A stretch of 28,103 nt of DNA from Clostridiales bacterium (GTDB taxonomy: Bacteria > Bacillota > Clostridia > Oscillospirales > Acutalibacteraceae): positions 13,459-41,561 of the forward strand of contig DYBQ01000005.1 of the NCBI GenBank assembly GCA_019418545.1. Reading direction: 5' to 3'. The notes below the pieces were generated by a model. It was not told where the DNA came from and did no database searches. It worked only from the letters and a program-made list of their open reading frames with translations. Shown here piece by piece: positions 16,801 to 24,791 of this stretch. Both the position numbers and the translations under genes were made by a program. The stretch's first letter is position 1; the number at the start of each line of letters is the position of its first letter.

Positions 16801-16939
16801 GCGTTAATGCCCCGCCAAAAATCAACACGGCTGCCAGTGCAGGAAACCCTTCGCGCTTTCGCTCTGACGCCAGAAATTTGCGGCAGAGCAGAGCGCCCAG
16901 CACTGCATAAATTCCACATACTCCAATCTGTACCGCCAT
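13835..16939 (-). CDS. Double GT-C membrane glycosyltransferase with PMT (GT39) C-terminal half
   Basis: This 1034-residue protein seems to join two enzymes. Residues about 1-420 form a GT-C-like membrane half with the loop YETDMNTF (Asp61 as likely catalytic acid) and KMHERYLFP (344-351), a signature of bacterial polyprenyl-phosphate-mannose transferases. Residues about 485-595 are an extracytoplasmic beta-rich domain (VEVSSDGEVWSS, RYLRLTAV) like discoidin/F5-8C carbohydrate-binding domains. Residues about 610-1034 are a protein O-mannosyltransferase domain with YFDEIYHAR (Asp623-Glu624), NTHPPLGK (643-650) and ALDFMHFTQTRIATIDT. It probably transfers sugars from polyprenyl-phosphate donors outside the membrane. 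The ATG at 16939 follows GGAGG by 5 bases; an ATG at 16951 lies inside that ribosome site. No frameshift is seen. It is transcribed with trmB. Confidence 0.85.
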   Translation of the reverse strand: MAVQIGVCGIYAVLGALLCRKFLASERKREGFPALAAVLIFGGALTLRLILGVMYTGYETDMNTFKAWAGLADSMGLNNMYHSDIFLDYPPGYLYVLWLLEKLRQLFGLETGGSAFTLMIKLPSIVADLVCGWLLYSFVQKRTDAAKGMLAAALYLFCPAVLINSTIWGQADSFCVLLLLLAMLLLIREKTGWTAAAGAVYGAGVMMKPQMLLFAPVFLFFVLKRKDWKGLLLGLASAFAAIFLLALPCTQNFDFTWLFQQYADTMGFYNYFTINAYNLYCLLGLNWYSMESLPLWVSPVLTAVSALLAVALSAVLYWKSKRQEAIFAVPVVIISTIYMFAPKMHERYLFPALFFLLLCAAFTKEIRLYLSFFCLSALHFLNVAYVLYLNNAYVSPTSPVLLALSAAHLILYFYTMYVLWDVFVREEYVTASDRQSYEPPRHARDESYLSPQARKMSGTDWVFACGIAIVYGLMGFWCLGSSNMPETSWEPQAGESVTFSLSQEGSLLRYLPGLTVPVKGESAHTGVDVAVEVSSDGEVWSSAGVLSDDSVFAWQEFQLTEGTRYLRLTAVSGTPVINEIAVITPDGENMAKLSLLSGNGDALIDEQREVPLHPTWYDSTYFDEIYHARTAYEHLLGAEPYENTHPPLGKLIMSLGILLFGMNPFGWRFMGALLGVLMLPILYHLIKRLFGKSWLAFCGTVLFALDFMHFTQTRIATIDTYAVFFLLLMYDTMLCFCQQDLRTAPLKKLLLPLCLCGIFTGMGIASKWTAAYGAIGLAVLFFWRLFRAYRECPSADRKDLNKRTRSLILWCCLFFLLIPFGIYYAAFLPILLLPGHDVSLAGWWGYQTHMYNYHSGLQAEHSFSSSWYQWPIMSRPVWYHVTYSYMGNPDAVCTISAFGNPVLWWGSIPALLYALWKGIVRRSRQAGFILIGFLSAYLPWVLVPRLTFIYHYFTALPFALLALLLVFDRWEESCRRGSRIKAEHPALAPKLSMVMVLGAALALAVVFFPVISGDATTVEYAHNLQWLPGWFFCG

Positions 16940-16991
16940 AGTGACCTCCAATCTGTCAAAAAAGAAAACTTCTGCCTCCCGGAAACCCTGC

Positions 16992-17020
16992 TGTACATTC
17001 CCGAGAAATCATTGTATAAT
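16992..17020 (+). promoter_or_regulatory. Possible promoter of the beta-galactosidase gene
   Basis: TGTACA (16992-16997) and TATAAT (17015-17020) are 17 bases apart, facing the beta-galactosidase. The -35 matches four of six bases. Confidence 0.45.
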
Positions 17021-17040
17021 AGGCGCAGGATTTGAGGCAA
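17011..17040 (-). promoter_or_regulatory. Promoter of the glycosyltransferase-trmB operon (proximal)
   Basis: On the minus strand TTGCCT (17035-17040) is followed by TACAAT (17011-17016, 18-base spacer) or TATACA (16-base spacer). The -10 overlaps that of the opposing promoter. Confidence 0.5.
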
Positions 17041-17070
17041 GAAGCCACTACAAGTCCCACTAATATTTTA

Positions 17071-17099
17071 ATGATAAAATACAGGATGGGTAAAGTCAA
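17071..17099 (-). promoter_or_regulatory. Promoter of the glycosyltransferase-trmB operon (distal)
   Basis: On the minus strand TTGACT (17094-17099) and TATCAT (17071-17076) are 17 bases apart, a better -35 than the proximal promoter. Confidence 0.5.
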
Positions 17100-17154
17100 G
17101 AAAAACGCATGATTCCGAATGCGATTTTCTCCCATTTCTGGAGGAGGAGCTGCC

Positions 17155-20100
17155 ATGCAATTGTCGGAATTTTACGAAAATCCGCAGGTTCTTCATATAG
17201 GGACCTGCCCCAATCGCTGCTATTATATCCCCTGCGCACCGGGAGAAACGGACTGGGAAGGCTTTTCTTCCCGGGTGATGAGTTTGAACGGAATTTGGGA
17301 CTTTCGCTATGAGCCAAGCTTTTCGCAGGCGTTTCCCCAAGCGGATATAGAAGGGCTTCAGGTTCATGAGGACTCGTTTGGAAAAATCCCGGTCCCTTCG
17401 TGCTGGCAAATGGAAGGGTATGACGGACACCAATATACCAACATCCGCTATCCGTTCCCCTATGACCCACCCTATGTTCCAAAGGATAACCCCTGTGGAC
17501 TGTATGCCCGTACCTTCTTTTTGGAGGGCGAACAGCTGAAACAGAGATGCTTCCTGAACTTTGAAGGGGTAGATTCCTGCTTTTATCTTTGGGTAAATGG
17601 GGAATTTGCCGGATATAGCCAGGTTTCCCACTCTACCAGTGAATTTGATATTACCGATTTGGTGCGGGAAGGGGAAAACCAGCTGTTCGTACTGGTTTTA
17701 AAGTGGTGTGACGGCAGTTATCTGGAGGACCAGGATAAGCTGCGGATGTCTGGAATATTCCGGGACGTGTATCTGTTGTTTCGCCCTCAGGAGCATGTTC
17801 GGGACTATTTTGTCCACACAAAGCTTGCCGAGGACTTTTCCGCGGCACAAATTTCGATAGATTTGGAGCTAACCGGAAATCCCCATGTTTGTGCCCGGCT
17901 GTTTGATATGGAAGGGGAATTGATTGGCAGCGCAGAAAGTGAAAATGGAAAAATTGTTTTTTCACTGGAAAATCCCGTTTTGTGGAATGCGGAGTCTCCC
18001 TATCAGTATGAAATTCTGCTGGAAACCGGAGAAGAATGGATTCATCAGAAAGTAGGCCTCAAACAGATAGAAGTTCGGGATGGCGTGGTATTGCTTAACG
18101 GGGTAAGAGTCTGGCTGCGCGGCGTCAACCGTCACGACAGCGACCCGGTTACCGGCTATACCATTAGCCGTGAGCAGGCCCGGAAAGATTTGGCTTTGAT
18201 GAAGCAGCACAACATCAACGCAATCCGTACCAGCCATTATCCCAATGCGCCGTGGTTCCCGCAGCTTTGCAGTGAGTATGGATTTTATGTGATTGGCGAG
18301 AGCGATTTGGAAACACATGGAACCGTTACGGTTTTTAATGGCAGCTGTGAAAATTTTGGCGATATTATGTGTAACCCGGCTTTTGAAAAAGCGGTTTTGG
18401 ACCGAGTCCAGCGCAATGTGATGCGGGACAAAAACTGCGCCTGCATTATCTTCTGGTCGTTGGGCAACGAGTCGGGATATGGCCCAAACTTGGCTGCGGC
18501 TGCAAAATGGGTGAAGGAATATGATTCCAGCCGGCTGCTGCACTATGAAAACGTTTTGTATAGTGAGCGGGACAAGCAATGCGATATGTCCATGCTGGAT
18601 GTGTTCAGCCGGATGTATCCCTCTAATGAATATATTGACAAGTATTTTGCCGACCCTCATGACCCCATGACCGGAGGTGCCAAAAAGCCTTTGGTGCTGT
18701 GCGAATTTATTCATGCAATGGGCAATGGGCCGGGATGTATTCAGGAATATCTGGAGCAAATGGAAAAATACCCTGGTTTTTGCGGCGGATTTGTGTGGGA
18801 GTGGTGCGACCATGCCGTGTATCAGGGACGCACGCCCGATAATCGTGATGAGTATTATTATGGCGGCGATTTTGGCGAGTTCCCCCATGACGGCAACTTT
18901 TGTATGGATGGTTTGGTGCTTCCAGACCGTACACCATCGGTAAGCCTGCTGGAATATAAAAACGGGATTCGCCCGTTTAAAGCCCGCTGGGAAAATGGAG
19001 AGCTGTATATCAAAAACCGTCTGGACTTTACAGAGTTATCTTCTTTCCTCAAGCTGGAATATCAAGTCCAGTCAGAAAACGGGGATGCCGTTTCCAGTGG
19101 TATCGTAAAGCTTCCCGAAATCCTGCCTCACGAAGAAAAAGCGGTTCCCTTTACAGAAGCTTTGATGCCGGGACAGTCTCTGCTGTTTACTGGCGTAACC
19201 CTTCATGAAGCGCCCTTTGTCCCAGCCGGTCATTCGGTGGGCTTTGAGCAGGTGTTCCCATTTGGAGAGCCAGAGTGCCTGCCTATTGAGCCGCCGGTAT
19301 CAGGCGAAATTCTTTTGGAAGAAAAGGGAGACAGCTTTACCATCACCGGAACCGGCTTCCGTTACCGGTTTGACCGTAATACGGGACTGTTTGATTCTTT
19401 GACCGCCAACAATGTGTCGTTCCTGCAAAAGCCCATGGAGTGGAACCTGTGGCGTGCACCGACAGACAATGACCAATATCTTAGAATCAAATGGCAGGAA
19501 GCAGGCTTTGACAGGACTACGGTGCGTGTATATGAATCAAAGGCACAGGTTGAAAACGGTGTGGTTATTATCACCTGCCGTCTGTCTGTTGCCGCTGTGT
19601 TTATTCAAAAAATCCTCACGGCAGATGTCCGGTGGGAAATTGGCGGGGATGGCCGTTTAAACGGCTCTTTCCACATCGTGCGCAATGAAGATTTTACCTG
19701 GGAAGGTGCGCTCTTACCTTTGCCTCGATTTGGTGTACGGCTGTTTATGCCTGAAACATTCTCTCAGGTATCCTACTATGGATATGGTCCGGGCGAAAGT
19801 TATTGCGATAAGCACCTGTCCGCCTATCTGGGGAAATTTTCTTCTTCGGTAGAAGAGCAGTATGAGGAATATTTAAAGCCGCAGGAAAATGGCAGCCATT
19901 TTGGTACCCATTGGGTAACTGTATCTGACAGAAGTTTGGGATTGTCAGCCCGGAGCAGCAGCCCATTCTCCTTCTCCGTATCTCCTTTTACACAGGAAGA
20001 GCTGACGGAGAAAACCCACAGCTGCCAGCTGGAAACCAGCGGATATACCGTGCTTTGCCTGGACTACAAGCACAACGGAATTGGCTCCAACAGCTGCGGC

Positions 20101-20178
20101 CCCTTAACGGAAAAACCCTATCGGTTTGAGGAGAGGGAATTTACTTTCTGCCTGGAGTTAAATCTGGAAATCCTGTGA
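17155..20178 (+). CDS. lacZ: GH2 beta-galactosidase (LacZ type)
   Basis: The 1007-residue enzyme matches the five-domain LacZ plan (E. coli LacZ has 1024). Motifs seen are WLRGVNRHDSDPVTG (320-334), NINAIRTSHYPN (353-364), ETHG (386-389), the acid/base Glu439 in FWSLGNESGYGPN and the nucleophile Glu517 in VLCEFIHAMGN. The last about 270 residues form the beta-sandwich small-chain domain ending in GIGSNSCGP. It hydrolyses beta-galactosides such as lactose or galactosyl glycans. No signal peptide is present, so it is cytoplasmic. The ATG at 17155 follows GGAGGAGG by 7 bases. It is a single-gene unit ending in the hairpin at 20197-20237. No permease or repressor gene lies beside it. Confidence 0.94.
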   Translation: MQLSEFYENPQVLHIGTCPNRCYYIPCAPGETDWEGFSSRVMSLNGIWDFRYEPSFSQAFPQADIEGLQVHEDSFGKIPVPSCWQMEGYDGHQYTNIRYPFPYDPPYVPKDNPCGLYARTFFLEGEQLKQRCFLNFEGVDSCFYLWVNGEFAGYSQVSHSTSEFDITDLVREGENQLFVLVLKWCDGSYLEDQDKLRMSGIFRDVYLLFRPQEHVRDYFVHTKLAEDFSAAQISIDLELTGNPHVCARLFDMEGELIGSAESENGKIVFSLENPVLWNAESPYQYEILLETGEEWIHQKVGLKQIEVRDGVVLLNGVRVWLRGVNRHDSDPVTGYTISREQARKDLALMKQHNINAIRTSHYPNAPWFPQLCSEYGFYVIGESDLETHGTVTVFNGSCENFGDIMCNPAFEKAVLDRVQRNVMRDKNCACIIFWSLGNESGYGPNLAAAAKWVKEYDSSRLLHYENVLYSERDKQCDMSMLDVFSRMYPSNEYIDKYFADPHDPMTGGAKKPLVLCEFIHAMGNGPGCIQEYLEQMEKYPGFCGGFVWEWCDHAVYQGRTPDNRDEYYYGGDFGEFPHDGNFCMDGLVLPDRTPSVSLLEYKNGIRPFKARWENGELYIKNRLDFTELSSFLKLEYQVQSENGDAVSSGIVKLPEILPHEEKAVPFTEALMPGQSLLFTGVTLHEAPFVPAGHSVGFEQVFPFGEPECLPIEPPVSGEILLEEKGDSFTITGTGFRYRFDRNTGLFDSLTANNVSFLQKPMEWNLWRAPTDNDQYLRIKWQEAGFDRTTVRVYESKAQVENGVVIITCRLSVAAVFIQKILTADVRWEIGGDGRLNGSFHIVRNEDFTWEGALLPLPRFGVRLFMPETFSQVSYYGYGPGESYCDKHLSAYLGKFSSSVEEQYEEYLKPQENGSHFGTHWVTVSDRSLGLSARSSSPFSFSVSPFTQEELTEKTHSCQLETSGYTVLCLDYKHNGIGSNSCGPLTEKPYRFEEREFTFCLELNLEIL

Positions 20179-20196
20179 TAACAGAAATGATAAAAT

Positions 20197-20237
20197 AAAA
20201 ATAGCCGTTTCCCGAAAACTCGGGGAACGGCTATTTT
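20197..20237. terminator. Bidirectional terminator between beta-galactosidase and citrate synthase
   Basis: An 18 bp stem with AAAATAGCCGTT and AACGGCTATTTT arms and a 5-base loop pairs 20197-20214 with 20220-20237; the plus-strand RNA has one G-U pair. A/T runs on both sides allow use by both converging genes. Confidence 0.9.
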
Positions 20238-20251
20238 GTTTATTACATATA

Positions 20252-21634
20252 TCAGGTACGGTTTTCCAAATCCACATAGGGCTGGAACTTTGTCAGAGAG
20301 CGATATGCCGGACGGATAATCCTGCCGCCGGTAAACATCTCCTCCATGCGGTGGGCACACCAGCCGCCAATACGGGAAATGGCAAACATGGGGGTAAACA
20401 AATCCTCCGGAATTCCCAGCATTTGATAAATGAGGCCGGAATAAAAGTCAACATTGGCAGAGACCACTTTGCCATTCCCTTTTACCCGCTCAAAAGCACT
20501 GGGAGCAAGAGTTTCTACCAAACGGAACAGGTTAAATTCCCGCTCCATGCCTTTTTCTTCTGCCAATTTGCGGGCTTTGTCTTTCAGAATCACGGCACGA
20601 GGGTCAGAGAGGGTATAAACTGCGTGGCCAATTCCATAAATTAGGCCGGAACCATCTCCGGCTTCTTTTCGGAGGATTTTTTCCAAATAGGCTTCGACCT
20701 GCTCTTCGCTTTCCCAATCCTCCACGTTGGCCATCAGTTCCTTCATCATAGTCATAACGCGGTGGTTGGCGCCGCCATGCTTGGGTCCTTTCAGGGAACC
20801 AATAGAAGCGGCAATTGTAGAATAAATATCTGTGCCGGAGGACGAAAGAACACGGCTGGTAAAGGTGGAGTTGTTGCCGCCGCCATGCTCGGCATGGAGC
20901 ATCATACACAAATCCAGCAGCTTGGCTTCCTCATCGGTAAACTGCTTGTTTGGACGCAGCGCATACAAAATAGCCTCTGCCGTATGGTGGGTTGGACACA
21001 GAGGATGGAAGAACATGCTCTTTTTGTCATAATGTCGCCGTTTTACCTGATAGGCATAGGTCATAATCGTAGGCAGCCGGGCAATCAACTGAATGGACTG
21101 ACGCATATTGTTTTCCAAAGACGGGTCATCCGGTGTGTCGTCATAGGAATAGAGAGCCAGTACAGAACGGGCCAGTTTATTCATAATATTGGGGGAGGGC
21201 GCCTTGATAATCATATCCTCGGCAAAATATTCGGGTAGCTCCCGGCTTTCGTTGAGGATTTCATTAAAATGCTCCAGCTGCGTCTTGTTGGGCAGCCGGC
21301 CAAAGAGAAGAAGCCACTCCACTTCTTCAAATCCAAACCGGTCATCGCGCACACAGCCGTCTACCAGTTCTCCCAAATCAATTCCCCGATAAATCAGCTT
21401 GCCTTCATCCGGGACCTTTTCTTCGTCCCGAATCAGATAGCCATGTACATTACTGATATTAGTCAGACCAGCCACCACGCCTGTACCGTCAGGGTTCCGC
21501 AGTCCGCGCTTTACCTGATATTTGTCGAACAAATCATTGGGAATCCGGTTATTTGTCCGATACTCCTCGCATAAGTTTTCCAGTAAAGAGCTCTTTTTCT
21601 CACCAGCAGCTCCCTGGGTTATCTCTATATCCAT
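20252..21634 (-). CDS. gltA: Citrate synthase
   Basis: The enzyme condenses oxaloacetate and acetyl-CoA to citrate. The catalytic residues of the family are visible: His250 in LHAEHGGGNNS, His337 in GIGHAVYTLSDPRA and Asp396 in NVDFYSG. Length from this start is 460 residues, usual for clostridial enzymes. Many relatives read GHRVY where this one has GHAVY. The predicted start of transcription is near 21673, so a longer open frame beginning at 21691 cannot be the start. ATGs at 21652 and 21634 are both possible; 21634 follows GAGGTGG by 9 bases and is preferred. It is monocistronic. In anaerobes lacking a full TCA cycle it would supply 2-oxoglutarate for glutamate synthesis. Confidence 0.93.
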   Translation of the reverse strand: MDIEITQGAAGEKKSSLLENLCEEYRTNNRIPNDLFDKYQVKRGLRNPDGTGVVAGLTNISNVHGYLIRDEEKVPDEGKLIYRGIDLGELVDGCVRDDRFGFEEVEWLLLFGRLPNKTQLEHFNEILNESRELPEYFAEDMIIKAPSPNIMNKLARSVLALYSYDDTPDDPSLENNMRQSIQLIARLPTIMTYAYQVKRRHYDKKSMFFHPLCPTHHTAEAILYALRPNKQFTDEEAKLLDLCMMLHAEHGGGNNSTFTSRVLSSSGTDIYSTIAASIGSLKGPKHGGANHRVMTMMKELMANVEDWESEEQVEAYLEKILRKEAGDGSGLIYGIGHAVYTLSDPRAVILKDKARKLAEEKGMEREFNLFRLVETLAPSAFERVKGNGKVVSANVDFYSGLIYQMLGIPEDLFTPMFAISRIGGWCAHRMEEMFTGGRIIRPAYRSLTKFQPYVDLENRT

Positions 21635-21679
21635 GTAATTTTGCCACCTCATTTTAAAAATCTCCAAGTCACGTTTTCT

Positions 21680-21708
21680 ATTGTATATCACCCCAATATT
21701 AAAGTCAA
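21680..21708 (-). promoter_or_regulatory. Sigma-A promoter of citrate synthase
   Basis: On the minus strand TTGACT (21703-21708) and TACAAT (21680-21685) are separated by 17 bases, leaving a short leader of 20-40 bases. Confidence 0.8.
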
Positions 21709-21719
21709 TAGAATTGGGG
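21691..21719. promoter_or_regulatory. Inverted repeat around the citrate synthase -35 box
   Basis: CCCCAAT (21691-21697) and ATTGGGG (21713-21719) are perfect inverted arms 15 bases apart, with the -35 hexamer between them and one arm in the spacer. This is a plausible repressor operator. Confidence 0.5.
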
Positions 21720-21858
21720 GGAGGAATTGGAAGAAAATGAATTTTTTAGGCTGCAATCTTGCAAAAACAGAATTCATATTCTTGATTTTATGGGAATTTT
21801 GCCTTGATTACGAATAAATTAAATGATAAACCTGCTACAGGTAAAGGGGGAAGTCTTC

Positions 21859-22878
21859 ATGAGAAGAAGAAAGCTTCGTACCGTTCTAACACTATGCGGT
21901 ATATTTTATCTGGCGGCGGCAGTGCTGCCGCTGCTGTCTTTTTGTTCAGTTCACGAAGAGACGGAGAACCAGACATCCCAGCAGGAGAAGGAAACCGAAA
22001 AACAGGAGCTATCGGCAACAGAAGGAAGTGTATTCCGACTTAAAGATGCAGATGGTACCATATTGACAGTGGAAGAATCAGAATTCATCAAGGGAGGAAT
22101 TGCAGCAGAAGTTCCGCCTACCTATGAGCTTGAGGCGCTGAAAGCCCAGGGAGTGGCCCTATATACCTATTACAGCCGCCTGCGGGAACAAAACCGCAAG
22201 CAGGGAGGAGAGGAGGCAGACTTTTCCTGCAATACCCAGGCGGGACTGGTGTATATTCCTCAGGAGGAGAGAAAGAGCCGATGGGGAGAACAGTATGAAG
22301 CATGGGAAAAAATTTTGACTCAGGTGGAAGAATCCATACGTGGACAAACCCTTTTGGAAGATGGGGCACTTTTATGCTCTACCTATTTTGCCATTTCTTC
22401 TGGGAGTACCGATAAGGGAGAGGATGTGTGGGGCGGGGATTCTCCCTGCTTGCAGGCAGTAGCCAGCCCTGGAGATGTTTTTGCTCCTGGCTATTATTCG
22501 GTTGTGGAGATGAGTGAGGAGCAAGTGAAAAAGGCAATTATGGAAACTTGGCCGCAGGCGGAATTGGGGGACGAGCCTTCCAAGTGGCTCAGCGAAATGA
22601 AACGCAGTGGAAGCGGGACGGTGCTGGAGGGGAAAGCTGGTGGACAGGAAGCCACCGGAACAGAGCTTAGAAATGCTTTTGGCCTTCGTTCCGCTAATTT
22701 TACCTGGACAGTAGAGAATGGAAAATTTACATTTCAAGTAAAAGGGTGGGGACACAATGTAGGAATGAGCCAGACCGGAGCGCAATATATGGCGCAAAAC
22801 GGCGCGGATTACCAGCAGATTCTTGCATGGTATTATCCAGGAAGCCAGTTGTCGGGAGCTGAGAAACAAACAGTGTAG
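21859..22878 (+). CDS. spoIID: Stage II sporulation protein D (SpoIID) family
   Basis: SpoIID is a lytic transglycosylase that trims peptidoglycan during engulfment of the forespore. The 339-residue protein (B. subtilis SpoIID has 343) has an N-terminal membrane anchor (about 8-29) and a charged Gln/Glu linker. The family core follows as AAEVPPTYELEALKAQGVALYTYY, with the likely catalytic Glu84. Later motifs are SSGSTDKGEDVWGG and GWGHNVGMSQTGAQYMAQNG. The start at 21859 follows AAAGGGGG by 8 bases; a longer reading lacks a site. The upstream 140 bases show no convincing sigma-A promoter, which fits use of a sporulation sigma factor, although no clear sigma-E match was found. SpoIID usually works with SpoIIM and SpoIIP, which are not in this window. 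Confidence 0.88.
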   Translation: MRRRKLRTVLTLCGIFYLAAAVLPLLSFCSVHEETENQTSQQEKETEKQELSATEGSVFRLKDADGTILTVEESEFIKGGIAAEVPPTYELEALKAQGVALYTYYSRLREQNRKQGGEEADFSCNTQAGLVYIPQEERKSRWGEQYEAWEKILTQVEESIRGQTLLEDGALLCSTYFAISSGSTDKGEDVWGGDSPCLQAVASPGDVFAPGYYSVVEMSEEQVKKAIMETWPQAELGDEPSKWLSEMKRSGSGTVLEGKAGGQEATGTELRNAFGLRSANFTWTVENGKFTFQVKGWGHNVGMSQTGAQYMAQNGADYQQILAWYYPGSQLSGAEKQTV

Positions 22879-22898
22879 CAGTATAATCCAACAGACAA

Positions 22899-22936
22899 AA
22901 AAGTCCTCTCCCATATGGTTGCGGGAGAGGACTTTT
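22899..22936. terminator. Bidirectional terminator between spoIID and the DUF1846 gene
   Basis: AAAAGTCCTCTCCC (22899-22912) pairs perfectly with GGGAGAGGACTTTT (22923-22936) around a 10-base loop, between two converging genes. Confidence 0.88.
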
Positions 22937-22951
22937 GCAGCAAAAATCAAA

Positions 22952-24418
22952 TTAGTTTTCATACCGAGGCTCGCAGGTGATATTCACCCCAAGGCGTCGG
23001 AATACTTTTTCGTCTATCTGGGAAAGAATGACAGAAGAATGCACTTCACTGCCCCGCAGGGAATTGAGCTGCTCCATTGCAAGTTCAGCAGTGGGATTGG
23101 TTGCAGCACAGATAGACAGGGCAATCAAAATTTCATCGGTATGCAGCCGGGGATTACGGTTGCCCAGATGCTCCACCTTTAAATGTTGAATGGGCTCGAT
23201 AATCACAGGAGAAAGAAGATGGATTTCATCACTGATACCGGCCAGTGTTTTTAAAGCATTCAGCAAAACAGCGGAACACGGCCCCAGCAAATCGGTGGTA
23301 CGCCCAGTCACAATACGGCCGTCAGGCAGCTGCATAGCTGCAGCAGGGGCCCCTGTTTCTTCAGCACGTTGGAGAGCGGGAGCCACCACAGCCCGGTCAG
23401 AAACAGAAACACCGGCTTTTTTCATCAAAAGCTCCAGCTTATAAACTTCATCTTCCTGGACGGTTCCCTGGCGCTGTCCGCAAAGAGCGGTATAATATCG
23501 GCGGACAATTTCCTGACGGGAGGCTTCCCGACAAGCTTCGTCATCAATAATACAATTTCCCGCCATATTAACTCCCATATCCGTAGGAGACTTATATGGG
23601 CACTCATCCACGATTTTTTCAAACATGGCAGTGAGTACGGGGAAAATTTCTACATCCCGGTTATAATTAACGGTGGTTTCACCATAAGCTTCCAAATGGA
23701 AGGGGTCAATCATATTAACATCATTCAAATCGGCAGTAGCAGCTTCATAAGCCAGGTTTACCGGATGATTTAGCGGAAGATTCCAAATGGGGAAAGTTTC
23801 AAATTTGGCATAACCGGCCTGGATTCCTCTTTTATGCTCATGATACAGCTGGGAAAGGCAGGTAGCCATTTTTCCGCTGCCAGGTCCCGGCGCCGTTACC
23901 ACAATCAATTCCCGGCTGGTTTCAATATACTCGTTACGTCCATATCCTTCGTCGCTGACAATTTTGGCAATATTGGAAGGATAACCTTCAATGGGATAAT
24001 GACGGTACACGCGAATCCCCAGGGCTTCCAGACGCTGCTGAAAGGCTTCTGCTACAGGCTGGCCCTGAAAACAAGTGAGCACAACGCTTCCCACATAAAG
24101 TCCAAAATTACGGAATACATCAATCAGGCGCAGAACATCTACATCATAAGTAATCCCAAGGTCGCCCCGCAGCTTGTTTTTCTCAATGTCGCCAGAGTTA
24201 ATCACAATGACAACTTCTACCTGTTCCTTTAGCTGCAAGAGCATACGCAGCTTACTGTCCGGCTGAAATCCTGGCAGTACACGGGATGCATGGTAATCAT
24301 CGAAGAGTTTTCCACCAAATTCCAGATACAGTTTCCCACCAAATTTAGAGATGCGCTCCCGAATATGGGAAGACTGCATTTGCAGATACTTATTGTTATC
24401 AAAACCGATGGCGCTCAT
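22952..24418 (-). CDS. DUF1846 domain-containing protein
   Basis: This 488-residue protein matches the DUF1846 family, which is conserved across Firmicutes and normally close to 500 residues, so it is full length. A loop TAPGPGSGKMATCL (175-188) looks like a nucleotide-binding P-loop (GPGSGK at 178-183). The C-terminal part holds GRIVTGRTTDLLGP and NRNPRLHTDEILIALS. The biochemical role of the family is not established; a nucleotide-dependent or phosphotransferase activity is a guess from the loop. No membrane segment or signal is present. The start follows AAGGAAGG by 6 bases. It is monocistronic with its own strong promoter and a leader of about 100 bases. Confidence 0.85.
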   Translation of the reverse strand: MSAIGFDNNKYLQMQSSHIRERISKFGGKLYLEFGGKLFDDYHASRVLPGFQPDSKLRMLLQLKEQVEVVIVINSGDIEKNKLRGDLGITYDVDVLRLIDVFRNFGLYVGSVVLTCFQGQPVAEAFQQRLEALGIRVYRHYPIEGYPSNIAKIVSDEGYGRNEYIETSRELIVVTAPGPGSGKMATCLSQLYHEHKRGIQAGYAKFETFPIWNLPLNHPVNLAYEAATADLNDVNMIDPFHLEAYGETTVNYNRDVEIFPVLTAMFEKIVDECPYKSPTDMGVNMAGNCIIDDEACREASRQEIVRRYYTALCGQRQGTVQEDEVYKLELLMKKAGVSVSDRAVVAPALQRAEETGAPAAAMQLPDGRIVTGRTTDLLGPCSAVLLNALKTLAGISDEIHLLSPVIIEPIQHLKVEHLGNRNPRLHTDEILIALSICAATNPTAELAMEQLNSLRGSEVHSSVILSQIDEKVFRRLGVNITCEPRYEN

Positions 24419-24457
24419 TCATACCCTTCCTTTCCAAACAATACAGCGAAAGACTGC

Positions 24458-24493
24458 GGGACTGTATTCTCAAGCTCTTGGCAGAGCAGTCCC
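24458..24493 (-). promoter_or_regulatory. Hairpin in the leader of the DUF1846 gene
   Basis: GGGACTG (24458-24464) pairs with CAGTCCC (24487-24493) across 22 bases within the transcribed leader. No known class was recognised. Confidence 0.3.
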
Positions 24494-24529
24494 CAAACCT
24501 GTTTTCTCTACACAAAATCATACTTATTT

Positions 24530-24558
24530 ATTATACAGGATGGCCCTCTTGTTTTCAA
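24530..24558 (-). promoter_or_regulatory. Sigma-A promoter of the DUF1846 gene
   Basis: On the minus strand TTGAAA (24553-24558) and TATAAT (24530-24535) are separated by 17 bases. Confidence 0.78.
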
Positions 24559-24711
24559 GAAAACCAAAGACAGAAACTGTCGGGATTTTTGCACGAAAAA
24601 CTGTATGACTTGAGAAGGCAGAAAAGAAAATAATACTATATGTATTTTATATAATGAGTTATACATGCTTTTTTAATTTATTACATAAAATCAAAAAAGC
24701 ACAAAAGCCTC
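24559..24711. other. AT-rich spacer between divergent promoters
   Basis: There is no gene here. A weak second plus-strand promoter (TTGAGA 24610-24615, 18 bases, TACTAT 24634-24639) is followed by the inverted repeat ATGTAT (24640-24645) / ATACAT (24661-24666). Nothing else is convincing. Confidence 0.35.
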
Positions 24712-24740
24712 TTGACAAACCAAAAAGAATCCGCTACTAT
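24712..24740 (+). promoter_or_regulatory. Sigma-A promoter of the aroF leader
   Basis: A perfect TTGACA (24712-24717) and TACTAT (24735-24740) are separated by 17 bases. Transcription would start near 24747, about 300 bases before the DAHP synthase start. Confidence 0.85.
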
Positions 24741-24791
24741 GAAATACAGAAATTCATACGGGGTTGTCCCGTGGATTTATAGGAGCATCAC

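Noticed and set aside
13835..16939. Glycosyltransferase fusion as a result of a lost stop codon or frameshift
   Set aside because: The frame is continuous, the linker forms its own domain, and no internal ribosome site or start is evident at the boundary.
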